From contig OX638133.1 of assembly GCA_951804985.1 (NCBI GenBank), positions 9,258,501 through 9,322,500 of the forward strand: 64,000 nucleotides of DNA. The letters run 5' to 3'. Source of the DNA: Dryomyza anilis. Taxonomy: Eukaryota > Arthropoda > Insecta > Diptera > Dryomyzidae. This document shows, one piece after another, positions 60,791 through 64,000 of this stretch. A model generated the notes under the pieces. It made no database searches, was not told the DNA's origin, and saw only the letters and a program-made list of their open reading frames with translations. Both the position numbers and the translations under genes were made by a program. Position 1 is the stretch's first letter. Each line of letters opens with the position of its first letter.

Positions 60791-61953
60791 CTTTAAAATT
60801 AAAATGAAAAACTGATGTAGTAAATTTTTATATAAAAGTACTTTATTATCCTATTAAAAAAAATTAAAACAACTATCACTAAAAACTCGCTAATTAAAAA
60901 AATATCAAAATACTCTCCCACTCTGTCATTTGTTGCTTTATTAATTTCGTTACACTTGCAATATTTTTCAAACCAATACTTTACATGTTATTGTATAATT
61001 AAACCTTGTGAACAGTGCTTGCATTGGTTTTAAATATTTAAAGTATGTTGTTAATTACGCACTCAATGGCACAAGTACTTTTAAATTGTCTATATATGAA
61101 AATATTACAATTATTTAAAAAATTTAAATTTTTAATGAAATTGCCATTCAATTGACATTTTGGTATTTTTATTAATTCTGTTTTTTATTATTTGTTTGTT
61201 GTAGCAGGTGTAGCAGGTATTCAATCATTTAATAAAAAATATATATTTATTATGAAGCATTTACGCATATTAATTAATCATATTGAATATGCAGTAATTC
61301 GCCAGATTGTATTGATGTTCAAACGGATGCATTTACTGCACTGCAGTATTTTTATAAACGAGATACATAATTTTGCACTTCACTAAAACAATAAAAACCA
61401 TCTGCCTCTGTATTATTATTAAACAATAAATCAAAAAGTCTCTTGTTCTACATATGAACACTTTATAAAAAATCGTTAAAAACAGGGTTTTTTTTTGTTA
61501 ATACTACATGTATCTGAACAATGCAAATAATGCAATAATTACAAAATGAAATTAAAATACTTGTTAATTGCAATATATGGACACTGATAAATGGTAATGA
61601 ACAGGTCGGGGAATTAGTGCGATGAATTTTTCAATAAATGCATTTATTTTGTTTGCAGATAATGAAAGTATATGAGCTGGTTTTTGTTTTTTTTTTTTTA
61701 TTAAATGTGCTTATTTTTGAAGTCTTTGAAATAAGCAGAGCTTGATGAAAATAAACTCCATAAAAAGGTATTTTGTTTTCTGCATTGTCTACAAAATATT
61801 AACATATTTATGATTTTAATATTTGAAATTTTCTTTATCATTTCTATTCAACTAACCATTATATTAATTATAATTGATACATTTTGCTGTATGTTTTTAA
61901 TTTATTTTGACGCTATTCGTTCACGTTCCATATTATTCCACTATTCCATAGTT
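60791..61953. other. AT-rich, no gene
   Basis: No gene, RNA or repeat family recognised. Confidence 0.45.
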
Positions 61954-62341
61954 AAATATTGCAGAGTCGAATTCTAAAAGTTTCCACAAACTTCTAAACT
62001 TTAGGAGAGTCCGTACAGCTCTTAAGCAATCTCCATTTCTTATGCACACATGTGCATCGCATTGACGGGTTGTAGAACTTTCTATAAACTTCCACACTAG
62101 CTGAAATCCGTTCACTCTTTAAATCAAAACTGAACTTCTATGCGCTTAAATACTGCAGAGTCGAATTCTAGAACTTTCCACAAACTTCTACACTGTAGGA
62201 GAGTCCTTACAGCTCATAAGCCATCTCCATTATTTATATACACATGTGTAACGCTTAGACGGGTTATAGAACTTTCTATAAAATTCTACACTAGTTGAAA
62301 TCCGTTTACTCGCTACAATATTTTCGCAGTAATATGTGTAT
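61954..62341. repeat. 194-bp tandem duplication
   Basis: Two direct units start at 61954 and 62148 with AAATA(T/C)TGCAGAGTCGAAT, followed by TTTCCACAAACTTCTA, GGAGAGTCC, ACACATGTG and TTCTATAAA. Clearly related. The 'GAATTCTA(A/G)AA(G/C)TTTCCACAA' stretch recalls the LTR-like units at 12061..13075. Confidence 0.82.
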
Positions 62342-62495
62342 TCTTTATTTTACTCTTTCAAATCATCATTACCTTCCATTGTTTTCTAACTCATTGTCTC
62401 AGTACACTGATATTTCTTAGGTCTCTTTAAATCTTATTTATTTAATAGCACTTCTGACACAGTGGAGCTTATTATATTTTTCGCAACTATAGATA
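62342..62495 (-). mobile_element. Diverged LTR fragment
   Basis: TAACTCATTGTCTCAGTACACTG, TTAGGTCTCTTTAAATCTTATTT and GACACAGTGGAGCTTATTAT parallel the minus-strand reading of the solo LTRs (24050..24140, 46080..46165) with much divergence, ending TTTTTCGCAAC. Confidence 0.5.
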
Positions 62496-62599
62496 TTTCG
62501 TGATATTCATTTAAAAGTCATTTACAACTTTAACATTTTAAGATTTCAAATGAAATTTTCTTCCTAAGTAATACCAAATTCTTTTAATATTTATCATAT

Positions 62600-62875
62600 T
62601 GTTACGCAAAGATGTAATTTGCTCCACAGTGCAAGCAGGAAACAACAATAAATGAGACGCAAGACAATTCAGTGTACTGAAGCAATGTGGTAGACAGAAA
62701 TGGTAGATCATTCAACGCACTTAGGCATTGCGAGAAAGAGATGGAAGATCATTCAGCGCACTGAGGAAGTAAGCGAGCAAGATATAGGTGCATTAAAACC
62801 CATGATTGTGCGCATGAGATGCAAATAGTATGTAGCATTCACGAAAAGTGTAGAAGCTGCTCGAAAATTGTCGAA
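62600..62875 (+). mobile_element. Solo LTR, copy 4, 3'-truncated
   Basis: Starts TGTTACGCAAAGATG right after ATAT (62596..62599) and follows the other LTRs through GCAAGACAATTCAG, GAAGATCATTCAGCG, GAGATGCAAATAG and CATTCACGAAAAGTGTAGAAG to CTCGAAAATTGTCGAAA. The TATA box and 3' half are missing. Confidence 0.82.
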
Positions 62876-64000
62876 AAAAAATTAAATTACAATATTTTAT
62901 TAAAAATGAAAATTTTAATATTTCACAGTAAATACGAGAGACGAGACATTTTAAGTATTGCAAATGAGGTAATGGACGATATTTTTTGTATCGATATCTA
63001 TATTTTGAAAATATTGTGAAAGTTGTTAATTTTCATTAGCGGTCGAAAAAGTTTTTTTTTTTCCGAGAGAAATGACGTCTCAAAAAATTTTACAATACAA
63101 AATATAATTTTTCTCACGCACAGAGTATATTTGTTTTTAAATTTAGTCATCGATAATAAGTTTTTAAAAATCTCGTCAAAATGAAATAAAATAAATTTTT
63201 TACCAAACTTGGCATCAATTCTTGTTTCTCACTGAAAATTCAACTTTTTATCAGAAATCAAAATTTTACTTGATCAATCGGAATTGTTTGAAATTCTCGG
63301 AATTGAAAACTAGATTTTATAAATCTTGTTCAATCAAAAATTTAATTTAATGTATTTACATTAAAATGAATAATAAAAATTAAATTTTTTTTTTTACTAA
63401 AAATTACAATTTTTTTTAATAAAAATTAATAATTTACACATCTATAAAAATTCAATTTTTAACGATAATTTTCTATCGTTTTTTTTTAATCTCCGCCTTA
63501 ATAACAAAATAAAAATTTTGCTTTTCACCCAATTTTTTTCTACACTAAAAATTCAATTTTTTCATAAAAAAAATATTACTTCAGAAACCTCATTTGATAG
63601 TCAAGACGAGATCATTTTTCGAGAACGTAAATCATTTTCTGCAAATTTTCGTGGTCAAGATCGAAAACCATATTCGAAAATTTAGTATAGATTTCGATTG
63701 TTCTGTTCGATCATCTCAAAGATCTTTTAATTTTTAAAAAGATATTTTAAAAATCTCATCAAAAAATCGCAACAAATTTAACATATAATCGAAAAATAAA
63801 ATTAAATATATCAATTAACATTAAATAAATCCAAAAAAAAATCGTACTATATTAAAAGTTTGACAAGAACAAAACAAAATCATCGAATAGAGAACCTTTT
63901 ATTAATAAATAAAACTAACCAAATTGTTAAAATTATTTCCAACAGTTACCGACGTCAATTTAACTTGGTTTGGATTACCGCGTCAGTTTTAAAAATAGTC
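62876..64000. other. AT-rich with degenerate AAAATTCAA-type repeats, no gene
   Basis: From about 63230 to 63580 the words TAAAAATTCAATTTTT and AAAATTCAACTTTTTA recur imperfectly, like a worn minisatellite. No gene to the window end. Confidence 0.42.

Overview
The window looks like an AT-rich dipteran (fly) nuclear genome segment. The evidence is one spliced metazoan gene with GT..AG introns, a decayed mariner-type element, solo gypsy-like LTRs, tRNA-derived SINEs whose 3' tail resembles dipteran I/LOA-type LINE tails, and several MITE families. There are no bacterial operons, rRNA genes or CRISPR arrays. I cannot name the species.

Only one protein gene is well supported: a seven-exon BTB-BACK-Kelch gene on the minus strand (ATG at 42649, stop at 39000, poly(A) signal at 38967..38962). 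Its exons join in phase to 548 codons. Its largest intron carries a ~0.96 kb fold-back element that also occurs at 24.7 kb.

Layout. 0-9 kb: a 19-bp minisatellite with a 151-bp higher-order period, two blocks that recur at 50.9 and 55 kb, and a 1.55 kb unknown element. 9.5-13 kb: a SINE, a complete solo LTR with an ATAT target duplication, and three tandem LTR-like units separated by GAAA tracts. 14.9-15.9 kb: a 12-bp minisatellite. 18-19.3 kb: the broken mariner-like element. 20-30 kb: a SINE, an LTR, a strong hairpin, a MITE, a second copy of the 1.5 kb element and a small fold-back MITE. 30-39 kb: a TA-flanked MITE present once intact and once split by another insertion, two SINEs, a non-autonomous hAT element with a perfect 8-bp target duplication, and one copy of a composite repeat (here 'family X'). 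39-42.65 kb: the Kelch gene. 43.8-47.3 kb: more family X, a deleted LTR and a third, truncated copy of the 1.5 kb element. 48.4-60.8 kb: three long and very homogeneous octanucleotide arrays, another family X copy, the mates of the duplicated blocks and a ~360-bp tandem repeat. 61.9-62.9 kb: a 194-bp duplication and a truncated LTR.

The window is therefore mostly intergenic or intronic DNA dominated by mobile and tandem repeats. Most long open frames lie inside repeats whose unit keeps the frame open and are not genes. The most unusual features are the paired conserved blocks (about 1 and 8.7 kb versus 51 and 55 kb), the unassigned 1.5 kb element with an internal triplication, the composite family X with two adjacent 15-bp minisatellites, and the cluster of octanucleotide arrays.
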